NCBI RefSeq assembly: GCF_000702825.1
Contig: NZ_JNKF01000011.1
Location: forward strand, 62,001 to 126,000
Reading direction: 5' to 3'
DNA length: 64,000 bases
DNA from: Prevotella sp. P6B1
GTDB taxonomy: Bacteria > Bacteroidota > Bacteroidia > Bacteroidales > Bacteroidaceae
In this document: positions 35,077 through 43,283 of the stretch, piece after piece
Layout: every line of letters begins with the position of its first letter
How positions within the stretch are numbered: position 1 is the stretch's first letter
Program-made: the position numbers and the translations under genes
The notes under the pieces: model-generated
Databases searched by the model: none
Told to the model about the DNA's origin: nothing
What the model saw: only the letters and a program-made list of their open reading frames with translations

Positions 35077-35400
35077 CTATATAAGGTTTATGCCATCACG
35101 TACCACATTATCGTAAAATGGGGTAATGCTGCTGGCTTCCCATTCGGCTTTGGTGTACATAACGGGGTTGATTTGCTCGTTGAGTTTCCAACCTAACTCA
35201 ACAAAGGGGAAACTGACATCATCGTAATCGCTCTGTTCCAGGCGGCTCTTGGGAAGAACAATCAGTATATCCCAATCGGAACCTCTTTTTGCTTCGCCTC
35301 TCGCTCTGGAACCAAACAGAATGACCAGACTGCCTTTGGGGGCAGACTCACGTGCAACTGCTTTGATCTGGTCGAGTACCTTTCTGTTTTTATCTGTCAT
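35077..35400 (-). CDS. MNT-domain nucleotidyltransferase
   Basis: A 107-residue protein starting MTDKNRKVLDQI; the longer frame to 35448 is rejected because the promoter at 35426-35457 lies in it. LFGSRARGEAKRGSDWDILIVL has the full catalytic motif. The rest is helical and ends DNVVRDGINLI. Typical MNT proteins act as antitoxins to HEPN toxins, but the gene next to it is a HigA-type regulator. Role uncertain: either toxin or modifier. Confidence 0.8.
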   Translation of the reverse strand: MTDKNRKVLDQIKAVARESAPKGSLVILFGSRARGEAKRGSDWDILIVLPKSRLEQSDYDDVSFPFVELGWKLNEQINPVMYTKAEWEASSITPFYDNVVRDGINLI

Positions 35401-35425
35401 ACAACGATGTTTGTTTGTTCTGCTG

Positions 35426-35457
35426 CAAAAATAGACAAAATACTCCAAACATCCAAA
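35426..35457 (-). promoter_or_regulatory. Promoter of the nucleotidyltransferase-HigA pair
   Basis: Minus strand TTTG (35454-35457), 20 bases, TATTTTTG (35426-35433). Confidence 0.7.
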
Positions 35458-35529
35458 TGTTTTGAAAATAGGAAATGCAAATAAAACTTAAAAATGAACT
35501 CAACTTGGCAATATGTGCAGAATTTGAGC

Positions 35530-35537
35530 TATATTTG
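35530..35537 (+). promoter_or_regulatory. Promoter -7 box of the kinase operon
   Basis: TATATTTG about 39 bases before the first kinase start; a TTG lies about 22 bases upstream. Confidence 0.55.
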
Positions 35538-35575
35538 CAGTAAATGTAAGACTAAAAACTGCTATTACATAGCTA

Positions 35576-37510
35576 ATGAGTGAAGAAATTGGCAATATGA
35601 AACAGAAGGCCCGTCTGGCTCTTATCATGAAAACCAGTAAGCTGCGTCTGTGGTTTTACGATACTGCGTCGCGTCATCTTTGTTACCTGTCGGAAGCAGG
35701 TAACTATGAGCGTGAATATAACCCTGCCGATTTTGCGCTGTTTTTCCATCGTGACGACGTGGATCATATGCGTGATGTGGTCTTCGCCATTTGTGAAGGC
35801 AAGATGGATACGGGCAAGGTGAGTGCACGCAGTAGGGCGGATAAGGAATCGGACTGCAGACATTACGAGATATCTTTCTCGGTGATGAGCCGAGGCGACG
35901 ACGGACTGCCTACCTCGTTGATGGCTATTCAGCACGATGTGACTGAGGAGTATCAACGACAGCAGAAGATCAATGAGTTGCTGGCGCGTTACCACACAAT
36001 ATTCAACTCGTCGCTGCTCGATATGCTGTACTACGACAAGAACGGCGTGCTGACCGACCTGAACGAGCGTGCTTGTAAGTCTTTTAACGTGAAAAGCCGT
36101 GAGCAGGTGCTCGATGGCAGCTTCCTCCTGAAGAACAACCCCTTCTACAGTCAGATACCGCTGAATGAGATGACGAATACGCTGACAGGCAGTATTATTG
36201 ATTTCCGCGACTTCGGTCTGCCAGAATACCGTTTGGAGGAGTTCGGACTGACAGGTAAGATGTATTATGAATCGACCATCAACCCCATCCGCAACGACGA
36301 GGGGGAGCTGGAGGGTGTCTATATGTCGGGACACGACATCTCGGAGATGGTGAACTCATACCATCGCCTGCAGAACGGTCTGAAGCAACTCCAGCAGGGT
36401 ACCGACAGTATCAAGCAGTATATCGCCAACATCGATTATGCCCTGAGCGTGAGCGGTGTGCAACTGGTGAACTATTATCCTCACTCTTATACGTTCGAAC
36501 TCATCAACCGTGAGTCGAAAAAGAGGCTATGTATGTCGCAGTTGCGCTGTATCCGTCTGGCTACACCACGTTTCCGCAGAACGGTAAACAGTGTGCTGAA
36601 CAGGATGGACCACCTGACTACACGCGGCATTGTGCAGGCCATTGAGATTGAGATACGCGACAAGAAGGGCCGACAGATATGGCTGCTCTTCAATATGGTG
36701 CCTATGCTGAATGAAAAGGGAGAGGTGGAGCGTTACTTCGGCACGTATCGTGACATTACCGATGTGGTGGAAACGGAGCAGCGATTGGCTGTAGAAACGA
36801 AGAAGGCGCAGGAGACGGAGGTGCTGAAGCAGGCCTTCCTGACGAATATGAGCTACGAGATACGTACACCGCTGAATAACATCATTGGCTATGCTGGGCT
36901 CTTTACCGGCGATCATGACCAGAGCGACGAGCCTTTCTTTATCGACCAGATTAAGAATAGTACCAACGAGCTGCTGCTGGTGGTGAACGATATCCTTTAC
37001 ATCTCCCGACTGGAGGCCAATATGGAGGAATATAAGAAGGTGCCTGTGGATTTTGCCTTTAACTTTGAAGGGTATTGCCAGAATGCGCTGTCGAGCATCA
37101 AGCCTGGTGTGCAGCCTGTCGTGGTGCAGCCCTACAACAAACTGGTAGTTGATATAGATAGCAGTCATTTGGCGATGGTCATCCAGCGTCTATGCTATTT
37201 TGCCTGTGTCATGACTGAGCACGGCTCGATTACTGTCAGCTACGAGTATCATCGTGGCGAACTGACAATCCGCATTGAAGATACAGGCTCTGGATTTACG
37301 GAAGAGGTTGCGCCCCACATCTTCGATCATAACTTCGCACGTAATGCGAATGGCGAACTGATTGGCTCTGGCCTCGACCTGCCTATCGCTCAGCTGCTGA
37401 CCAAGCAGATGGGTGGTACCATCGAGATACAGTCTGACTACGGTAAGGGCACGAGTGTATGGGTGTCGATACCTTGCACAGCCTCTGAGATTGAAAAGAA
37501 AAGGGTATAG
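35576..37510 (+). CDS. PAS-domain histidine kinase-like protein, catalytically degenerate
   Basis: A 644-residue cytoplasmic protein with about three PAS-type segments (for example YHTIFNSSLLDMLYYDKNGVLTDLN; FGTYRDITDVVETEQ) and a kinase core. The phospho-acceptor box reads MSYEIRTPLN: Tyr427 stands where His is required. The N-box (LCYFACVMTEHG) also lacks its Asn, and the lid reads GSGLDLPIA. DTGSGF is retained. It therefore looks like a pseudokinase. It is followed 19 bases later by an intact kinase of the same layout, which it may sense for or regulate as a partner. Confidence 0.85.
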   Translation: MSEEIGNMKQKARLALIMKTSKLRLWFYDTASRHLCYLSEAGNYEREYNPADFALFFHRDDVDHMRDVVFAICEGKMDTGKVSARSRADKESDCRHYEISFSVMSRGDDGLPTSLMAIQHDVTEEYQRQQKINELLARYHTIFNSSLLDMLYYDKNGVLTDLNERACKSFNVKSREQVLDGSFLLKNNPFYSQIPLNEMTNTLTGSIIDFRDFGLPEYRLEEFGLTGKMYYESTINPIRNDEGELEGVYMSGHDISEMVNSYHRLQNGLKQLQQGTDSIKQYIANIDYALSVSGVQLVNYYPHSYTFELINRESKKRLCMSQLRCIRLATPRFRRTVNSVLNRMDHLTTRGIVQAIEIEIRDKKGRQIWLLFNMVPMLNEKGEVERYFGTYRDITDVVETEQRLAVETKKAQETEVLKQAFLTNMSYEIRTPLNNIIGYAGLFTGDHDQSDEPFFIDQIKNSTNELLLVVNDILYISRLEANMEEYKKVPVDFAFNFEGYCQNALSSIKPGVQPVVVQPYNKLVVDIDSSHLAMVIQRLCYFACVMTEHGSITVSYEYHRGELTIRIEDTGSGFTEEVAPHIFDHNFARNANGELIGSGLDLPIAQLLTKQMGGTIEIQSDYGKGTSVWVSIPCTASEIEKKRV

Positions 37511-37529
37511 GAACAATGTAATTTAAGGT

Positions 37530-39449
37530 ATGAAGATGAATATCATGTTTGACGAGCAGCAGGTCATGATGATGGCGCTTACTATCAGCGGCAACCACGT
37601 GATGTGTCTTGACTTGAAGGACAATATTGTGTACGACCTGCATGGTAAGGCGATGTTCGGCAATAATGTGGGTATAGAGGAATGTTATACTTATATCCAT
37701 CCTGACGACCGTGACAAGTTCCGTACCTTCATAGAACGCCTGAGCAACGGCACCGATAAGGTGGCCGATTGTCATTATCGCTGGGACTACAACTATACAG
37801 GAAAAGGTAAGCCTGACTGGCACGATATGTATGGTCGTGCTATTGCCGAATATGAAGACGGAAAGCCTGTGAACATCATTGCCACGCTTACGGATGAAAC
37901 GGAGGTGAAGCAGAAGGAACGCGAGGTGGAGCAGCTGTCGGAGCGATACAAATCGATCTTCGAGAATTCCATCATCGGCATGTCGTTCTATTCGCCCGAA
38001 GGCTGGCTTATCGATGCCAACCGGATCATGCGTAAGATCTGTCATTTCGATAGCGATACGAGCGATGAGTTCTTCTCGAAGGTGAACCTCTTTGATATGA
38101 TGCCTTTCAACGAGGTGCTGGATCGTGTGCATCCAGAAGACTATTGGGCCTGCTCGTTGAGTATCGTTCCTGAGCGCAATATGCGTGTTTTTCTGGAAAT
38201 AAGTGTTCACCCCATCTACGATGAGAACGATAAACTGATGTATATCTCCGTGACGGCCAACGACGTGACTGAGGAACGTAACATGTATCTCAACGTGATG
38301 GAGAACGATGCCAGAATGAAGAAGATGAACGAGGCCATCAAGAACTACGAGGCCGAGTTGCGCTATATGCTCGAGGCATCGAAGATGCAGACGTGGCGCA
38401 TCAGTCTGGAGCGTGATACTCTGGAGTTCTATAATGGTCTGAACACTGTGGCGCGTTCGTTCAACCTGCGACAGATGCAGAAGATATTCGTGGATCAGGA
38501 GCATGAGTTTGTCAAGGCCCTGTCGAACCCCTCGGAGGTCCTGAAGAAACCATTGGTATATGTAGGTCAGATGTATCCTGTAGTGACGCAGAGCTCCACT
38601 GAGAATCAGTGGGTGCAGATTAACTGTATCCCGGAATTCGACGAGCATGGAAAGCTGTTGGGAGCATTCGGCGTGTGGCGAAACATCAACGACTTGATGT
38701 GCAAGCAGGATCAGCTGCGCAAAGAGACGATGCGTGCCAAGGAGTCAGGGCAGATGAAAAGTCTGTTCCTGGCGAATATGACGCATGAGATACGTACTCC
38801 TATCAATGCGATTGTGGGCTTCACAGAAGTGCTGTCGTCGCTGACAGGGGAGGAAGAGAAAAAGGAAGTCATCCAGATTGTCAAGAATAACTGCGACATG
38901 CTGCTGCGATTGATCAACGATATACTGACAGCCTCTTCGCTGGAGTTGGGACAGATGGATATCAAGCCTGTTGAAGTGGATTTCTCCAAGGCGTTTAATG
39001 AGTTGTTTGAGTCGTTGCGCCCCAGAGTGCAGGAGCCTGGTGTGGAGTTCGTTAAGGATAATCCTTATGCCGCACTTCCTATCAAGGTAGATGTCGACCG
39101 TGTGTCGCAGGTCATCACCAACTTTGTGACCAATGCCGTGAAATATACCCATCAGGGGCATATCAAGTTGGGCTACCGTACGGAGACCAGAACCGTCGGG
39201 GGCAAACAGCTTGAGGGTTTGTATGTGTACTGTGAAGATACGGGTGATGGTATTGTACCAGAGTCTCAGCCCAGGATATTCGATCGTTTCTTCAAAGTCG
39301 ATGATTTTGTGCAGGGTACAGGTCTCGGTCTTTCTATCTGTAAGGCCTTCACAGATGCCTGTCACGGCGATATCGGCGTGATTTCTGAAGGAAAGGGAAA
39401 AGGCTCTGTGTTCTGGATGTGGATTCCACTTTCAGCCTCTTCGCAGTAA
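37530..39449 (+). CDS. PAS-domain sensor histidine kinase
   Basis: A 639-residue cytoplasmic kinase: PAS segments (ENSIIGMSFYSPEGWLIDAN; VTANDVTEERN), then HisKA with His419 in NMTHEIRTPINAI, an N-box FVTNAVKYTHQG, DTGDGI, and GTGLGLSICKAF. All catalytic motifs are present, in contrast to its upstream neighbour. No receiver domain or adjacent response regulator, so the phosphate target is unknown. Same operon as the BASS transporter 17 bases downstream. Confidence 0.9.
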   Translation: MKMNIMFDEQQVMMMALTISGNHVMCLDLKDNIVYDLHGKAMFGNNVGIEECYTYIHPDDRDKFRTFIERLSNGTDKVADCHYRWDYNYTGKGKPDWHDMYGRAIAEYEDGKPVNIIATLTDETEVKQKEREVEQLSERYKSIFENSIIGMSFYSPEGWLIDANRIMRKICHFDSDTSDEFFSKVNLFDMMPFNEVLDRVHPEDYWACSLSIVPERNMRVFLEISVHPIYDENDKLMYISVTANDVTEERNMYLNVMENDARMKKMNEAIKNYEAELRYMLEASKMQTWRISLERDTLEFYNGLNTVARSFNLRQMQKIFVDQEHEFVKALSNPSEVLKKPLVYVGQMYPVVTQSSTENQWVQINCIPEFDEHGKLLGAFGVWRNINDLMCKQDQLRKETMRAKESGQMKSLFLANMTHEIRTPINAIVGFTEVLSSLTGEEEKKEVIQIVKNNCDMLLRLINDILTASSLELGQMDIKPVEVDFSKAFNELFESLRPRVQEPGVEFVKDNPYAALPIKVDVDRVSQVITNFVTNAVKYTHQGHIKLGYRTETRTVGGKQLEGLYVYCEDTGDGIVPESQPRIFDRFFKVDDFVQGTGLGLSICKAFTDACHGDIGVISEGKGKGSVFWMWIPLSASSQ

Positions 39450-39466
39450 TTGAAAAATAATATGTA

Positions 39467-40408
39467 ATGGAAATACAGTCAGGAGAACTGGGAAAAATAT
39501 GTGATTTTATAGCCCGATGGATGGGAGTGATGGTGCTGCTTGTGGCAGCAGTGGCGCTGATGGCACCAGTTTCGCTCTCATGGATCGGCACGTGGGTCAT
39601 TAATCCTATGTTGGGTGTCATCATGTTTGGAATGGGATTGACACTTACTATGCAGGATTTTAAGGTAGTGTTGAGTCGCCCCAGGGATATACTCATCGGT
39701 TGTTTGACACAGTTCACGGTGATGCCTCTGCTGGCTCTCGCACTTACGTGGGCTTTCTCGCTGCCCGAGGAGTTGGCTATCGGTGTCATTCTGGTAGGCT
39801 GTTGCCCTGGTGGCACAGCATCCAATGTCATTACCTTTCTGGCAAAAGGCGACTTGGCGCTCTCTGTAGGCATGACAGCTGCCTCAACGCTGCTGGCACC
39901 CCTGTTGACGCCGCTTCTGGTTTGGCTGATGGCAGGAACGATGGTCGATGTGGATACACTGGGCATGCTTATGAGTATCGTCTATGTAGTCATTGCTCCC
40001 ATCGTGTGCGGACTGCTTTGCCAGCGTTTCCTTCCTGATCTGACCAGACGTGTGAAACCTTATCTGCCTGCGTTTTCGTCGATAGTGATAGCGCTGCTGG
40101 TGGGTATTATCGTATCGCATAATGCCGACCGTCTGATGGTGGCTGGTCTGCTGGTGATGGCGGTGGTGATGATTCATAATCTCCTGGGGCTTTGCATCGG
40201 TTTCCTGACTGGTCGCCTGCTGCATCTGGCGAAACCCAAGTGTGTGGCGCTCAGCGTCGAGGTGGGTATGCAGAACTCCGGACTTGCATCATCATTGGCA
40301 GTATTGCATTTCGCAGCCTATCCTTTAGCCACCATCCCTGGCGCCGTGTTCAGCGTATGGCATAACATCAGTGGTGCCTTGGTTGCCAAATTGTATTCAT
40401 CAAAGTAA
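39467..40408 (+). CDS. Bile acid:sodium symporter (BASS) family transporter
   Basis: A 313-residue protein with about nine to ten hydrophobic segments. MFGMGLTLTMQDF and VGCCPGGTASNVITFLAKGDLALSV are hallmark segments of the BASS family; the latter carries sodium ligands. Bacterial members carry bile acids, keto acids or other organic anions, so the substrate is not certain. It is in the kinase operon and may be sensed or regulated by it. Confidence 0.9.
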   Translation: MEIQSGELGKICDFIARWMGVMVLLVAAVALMAPVSLSWIGTWVINPMLGVIMFGMGLTLTMQDFKVVLSRPRDILIGCLTQFTVMPLLALALTWAFSLPEELAIGVILVGCCPGGTASNVITFLAKGDLALSVGMTAASTLLAPLLTPLLVWLMAGTMVDVDTLGMLMSIVYVVIAPIVCGLLCQRFLPDLTRRVKPYLPAFSSIVIALLVGIIVSHNADRLMVAGLLVMAVVMIHNLLGLCIGFLTGRLLHLAKPKCVALSVEVGMQNSGLASSLAVLHFAAYPLATIPGAVFSVWHNISGALVAKLYSSK

Positions 40409-40422
40409 TTATAAGATAGTTT

Positions 40423-41154
40423 ATGACAAAAGTAAAGATTCAGACCTCGCTGGGGGACATCGTGGTTCGCCTGTACGACGAGACTCCCATCCATCGCGAC
40501 AATTTCATGAAGTTGGCGAAGGATGGTTATTATGATGGTACCTTGTTCCATCGTGTGATTAAGAACTTTATGATTCAGGGTGGTGATCCTGATTCCAAAG
40601 GCGCACCTGCAGGCAAGATGCTGGGCGTTGGTGGTCCTGACTACACCCTCGAAGCAGAGATAAAGGATGGCTTATTGCATAAGCGTGGGGCATTGGCTGC
40701 AGCACGTCAGGGCGACGAGGTGAATCCGGAGCGCCGTAGTAGCGGTTCGCAGTTCTATATTGTCTGGGGCGATGTGTACAACGAGGGTCAGCTTCGTCAG
40801 TTCGCCAAGCAGCTGAGAATGCAGAAAGTGCAGGATGTCTTTAATGCGCTGGCTGCCGAGCATCGTGCAGAGATTATGCAGATGCGCCGTGACAGGAATC
40901 GTGAAGGACTTCAGGAACTGCAGGACAAACTGGTTGCAGAAGCAGAAAGCAAAGTAGGGAAGTTGGGGTTGACTGATGAACAGATGAAAATCTACTCTAC
41001 TGTTGGCGGCACGCCCCATCTTGACGGGCAATATACCGTATTTGGCGAGGTAGAGGAAGGTCTCGATGTGGTTGAAATGATTCAAAGTGCAGCTACAGGA
41101 CGTGCCGACAGACCTGTAGATGATATTGAAATGAGAATGTCGGTTATTGAATAA
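40423..41154 (+). CDS. Cyclophilin-type peptidyl-prolyl isomerase
   Basis: A 243-residue cyclophilin, cytoplasmic by sequence. FHRVIKNFMIQGGDP is the catalytic region with Arg and Phe, and SGSQFYIVWG follows. Between these and HLDGQYTVFGEV an insertion of about 70 residues, helical and charged, is present, as in other Bacteroidota cyclophilins. It helps fold proteins by isomerising proline bonds. Fourth and last gene of the operon from 35576, 14 bases after the transporter. Confidence 0.92.
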   Translation: MTKVKIQTSLGDIVVRLYDETPIHRDNFMKLAKDGYYDGTLFHRVIKNFMIQGGDPDSKGAPAGKMLGVGGPDYTLEAEIKDGLLHKRGALAAARQGDEVNPERRSSGSQFYIVWGDVYNEGQLRQFAKQLRMQKVQDVFNALAAEHRAEIMQMRRDRNREGLQELQDKLVAEAESKVGKLGLTDEQMKIYSTVGGTPHLDGQYTVFGEVEEGLDVVEMIQSAATGRADRPVDDIEMRMSVIE

Positions 41155-41173
41155 TAGTTTATCAAGGACTGCT

Positions 41174-42070
41174 TCAGCTATTCCTGAACATGATAGGAGT
41201 CATGCCGAAGTGGTCCTTGACATATTTGCCGAAGAACGATGGGTTAGGGAATCCCAACTGGTCGCAAATCTGCTTGATGCTGAGATCGGTCTGCTTGAGG
41301 TAATAGCGTATGTCCTCTAATACCTGTTCCGTAATCCAGTCGTTGGCTGTTTTTCCAGAATTCTTTTTGCAGATAGCCGTGAGGTATTTGGGTGAGATGC
41401 AGAGCTCGTTGGCATAGGCCTCTACCGTGCGACGTTTTACGTCGGTAGAGTTTAGCAAGTCGAGAAACCGCTGGAAGTGACTTTTCCCAGTTGATAATTG
41501 ATTATCGGCAATTGATAATTGGTTTTCGGCTGATAGCATCCACTTCATGGCACCGCAAAGACCGAGGATGGCCGAACGGAGCAAGGCCTGGATGATTTCA
41601 GTGTGATACGGATTCTCCTTGCCTCGTTCGATGGCCAATATTATCATGTCGTAGAAGTGGGTGTAGAAGAGTATCTCATCCTCGTCCATCGTTACGATAT
41701 GCTGGCGATGGATATACATCATGTCGTTCCAAACGCTGATTTTCTCGTTCAGAAAACTGCGTAGGATACGATTGGTAAGAAACAAGCCTTTCAGATCGAA
41801 GTCGGGACTGATCATCACATCGGTCACCGTCACGTTCTGCGGTATGATGCCTACCTGGTTCCTATGCAGCTCCATCTGCCTGCCGTTCATCTGCGCCTGT
41901 GCTTTGCCGCTGGTGCAGATAACAATGGCATTCATGGCCACATGAGCAGCGTTTAACTGTGTGAATTGCTGAATACCGTCAACAATGACTATCTCGTTGT
42001 CCGAATAGCCAATCTGTATGTCCTCATTGTTAGCCAATGACTGAATGGTAATTTCTTCTTGCTGTTTCAT
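41174..42070 (-). CDS. AraC family regulator of the RND operon
   Basis: A 298-residue regulator: N-terminal cupin-like domain (NAHVAMNAIVICTSGKAQAQM) and C-terminal AraC domain (CISPKYLTAICKKNSGKTANDWI; SIKQICDQLGFPNPSFFGKYVKDHFG). The linker at about residues 183-200 reads ENQLSIADNQLSTGK, encoded by an interspersed repeat also found at 10312-10345. Start MKQQEEIT at 42070 is preferred. It is divergent from the efflux operon and likely controls it. Confidence 0.87.
   Translation of the reverse strand: MKQQEEITIQSLANNEDIQIGYSDNEIVIVDGIQQFTQLNAAHVAMNAIVICTSGKAQAQMNGRQMELHRNQVGIIPQNVTVTDVMISPDFDLKGLFLTNRILRSFLNEKISVWNDMMYIHRQHIVTMDEDEILFYTHFYDMIILAIERGKENPYHTEIIQALLRSAILGLCGAMKWMLSAENQLSIADNQLSTGKSHFQRFLDLLNSTDVKRRTVEAYANELCISPKYLTAICKKNSGKTANDWITEQVLEDIRYYLKQTDLSIKQICDQLGFPNPSFFGKYVKDHFGMTPIMFRNS
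41490..41522. repeat. ATTGATAATTGA-type repeat inside AraC coding sequence
   Basis: Matches 10312-10345 in its outer blocks (gttgataattga and aattgataatt) with variable bases between. It is translated in frame as part of the linker of the regulator. Confidence 0.6.
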
Positions 42071-42201
42071 GTGGCAAAAATAGTCATTATTTCGCATAGT
42101 TGGTGTTTTATTTAGCGTTTTTTATGTTCTATTTGGACGCTGAAGGCTGATTTGATAATAAATGTGGCGAAATAGAACATAGATAATGGTTGATTTTGCA
42201 C

Positions 42202-42209
42202 TATCTTTG
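42202..42209 (+). promoter_or_regulatory. Promoter -7 box of the RND efflux operon
   Basis: TATCTTTG 22 bases before the adaptor ATG at 42232. The -33 box is unclear, as may be expected of an activator-dependent promoter. Confidence 0.55.
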
Positions 42210-42231
42210 CCCCCAAATTTTACATGTTGTT

Positions 42232-43254
42232 ATGAAGAAGAGTATTTTGATGCTGCTTTCGGTGATTGTGGTAAGCAGCTGCACAAGTAAGAAGGAGCAG
42301 AGTGCAAAGGCTCCTACGAGAGTGATGACAGAAGTGGTGTCGACAGCCCGAAGTCTGGGCGGTCAAACATACGTGGGTATGGTAGAAGAGTGCGAGGCTA
42401 CCGCTGTTAGTTTTACAGGCATGGGCGTTATCAAGCGTATGCTGGTGAACGAAGGCCAGTCGGTAGCTAAGGGGCAGTTGATAGCCGAGATGGACGATAC
42501 GCAGGCGCGTAACCTATTAAATGGTGCTGAGGCACAGATGACGCAGGCCAACGATGCCTTGGAGCGTTACAAGATGCTGCACGACAACGGATCGCTGCCC
42601 GAGGTGCAGTGGGTTGAGATACAGAGCAAGGTGGCTCAGGCCAAGTCGCAATTAGAGGTGGCACGTAAGAACCTCGCCGATTGCCGACTGGTGGCTCCTG
42701 TGAGTGGTATCGTAGGCAAGCGCTTGGTTGGTGCTGGCGAGACGGCATTGCCTTCGCAGGCGGTAGTCAGCATTCTCGACATATCGTCCGTAAAGGTTAA
42801 GGTAGCCATCCCCGAGGCCGAAATCAGTGGCATTGGTGCCAACACCTCTTCTAAGATTAAGGTCGAGGCTGTGAATGGCGGTTTTACTGGTGGCCGCATA
42901 GAGAAAGGTGTGCAGGCCGATGCGCTCACGCATACCTATGATATCCGTATTCTGGTGGCTAATGGCGAACGTAAGCTGCTGCCAGGTATGGTGGCTTCGG
43001 TTTCTTTTGGAAGTGAGAAGAGCGAAGTGCAGAGCGAGAAGCTTTCGGTACCTGTAACGGCTGTGCAGCGCAAGGCCGACGGCACGCTGTTCGTATGGAC
43101 GGTAGCTGGCGATAGTACGGCTCATCGCACGACGGTAACTACTGGTGAGACAGCTGGCAATCGCATCGTGGTGACTACTGGCATCAGCGATGGTAATCGT
43201 GTGGTGACCGAGGGCTATCAGAAACTGAGTGAAAACACCAAGGTGGTGTACTAA
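42232..43254 (+). CDS. RND efflux periplasmic adaptor lipoprotein
   Basis: A 340-residue protein with a lipoprotein signal (VIVVSSC, cysteine near residue 17). The lipoyl-like halves flank a helical hairpin (GAEAQMTQANDALERYKMLHDNGSLPEVQWVEIQ), followed by a beta-barrel region, VAPVSGIVGKR and the TAVQRKADGTLFVW end part. It bridges the inner-membrane pump and TolC. First gene of a three-gene efflux operon. Confidence 0.92.
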   Translation: MKKSILMLLSVIVVSSCTSKKEQSAKAPTRVMTEVVSTARSLGGQTYVGMVEECEATAVSFTGMGVIKRMLVNEGQSVAKGQLIAEMDDTQARNLLNGAEAQMTQANDALERYKMLHDNGSLPEVQWVEIQSKVAQAKSQLEVARKNLADCRLVAPVSGIVGKRLVGAGETALPSQAVVSILDISSVKVKVAIPEAEISGIGANTSSKIKVEAVNGGFTGGRIEKGVQADALTHTYDIRILVANGERKLLPGMVASVSFGSEKSEVQSEKLSVPVTAVQRKADGTLFVWTVAGDSTAHRTTVTTGETAGNRIVVTTGISDGNRVVTEGYQKLSENTKVVY

Positions 43255-43283
43255 ATGGTAAATGGTAAATTGTTAAATTGTAA
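43255..43283 (+). repeat. Heptad-like AT-rich repeat in efflux operon spacer
   Basis: aatggtaaatggtaaattgttaaattgtaa, with a GGTAAAT/TGTTAAA unit of about 7 bases, fills the gap between adaptor and pump genes. Similar spacers occur at 46361-46382, 54147-54212 and 61341-61372. Confidence 0.5.

Noticed and set aside
35573..38648. Long open frames on the minus strand (253, 213 and 421 codons) opposite the PAS kinases
   Set aside because: They mirror the codon pattern of the strongly supported kinase genes and show no recognisable protein features.
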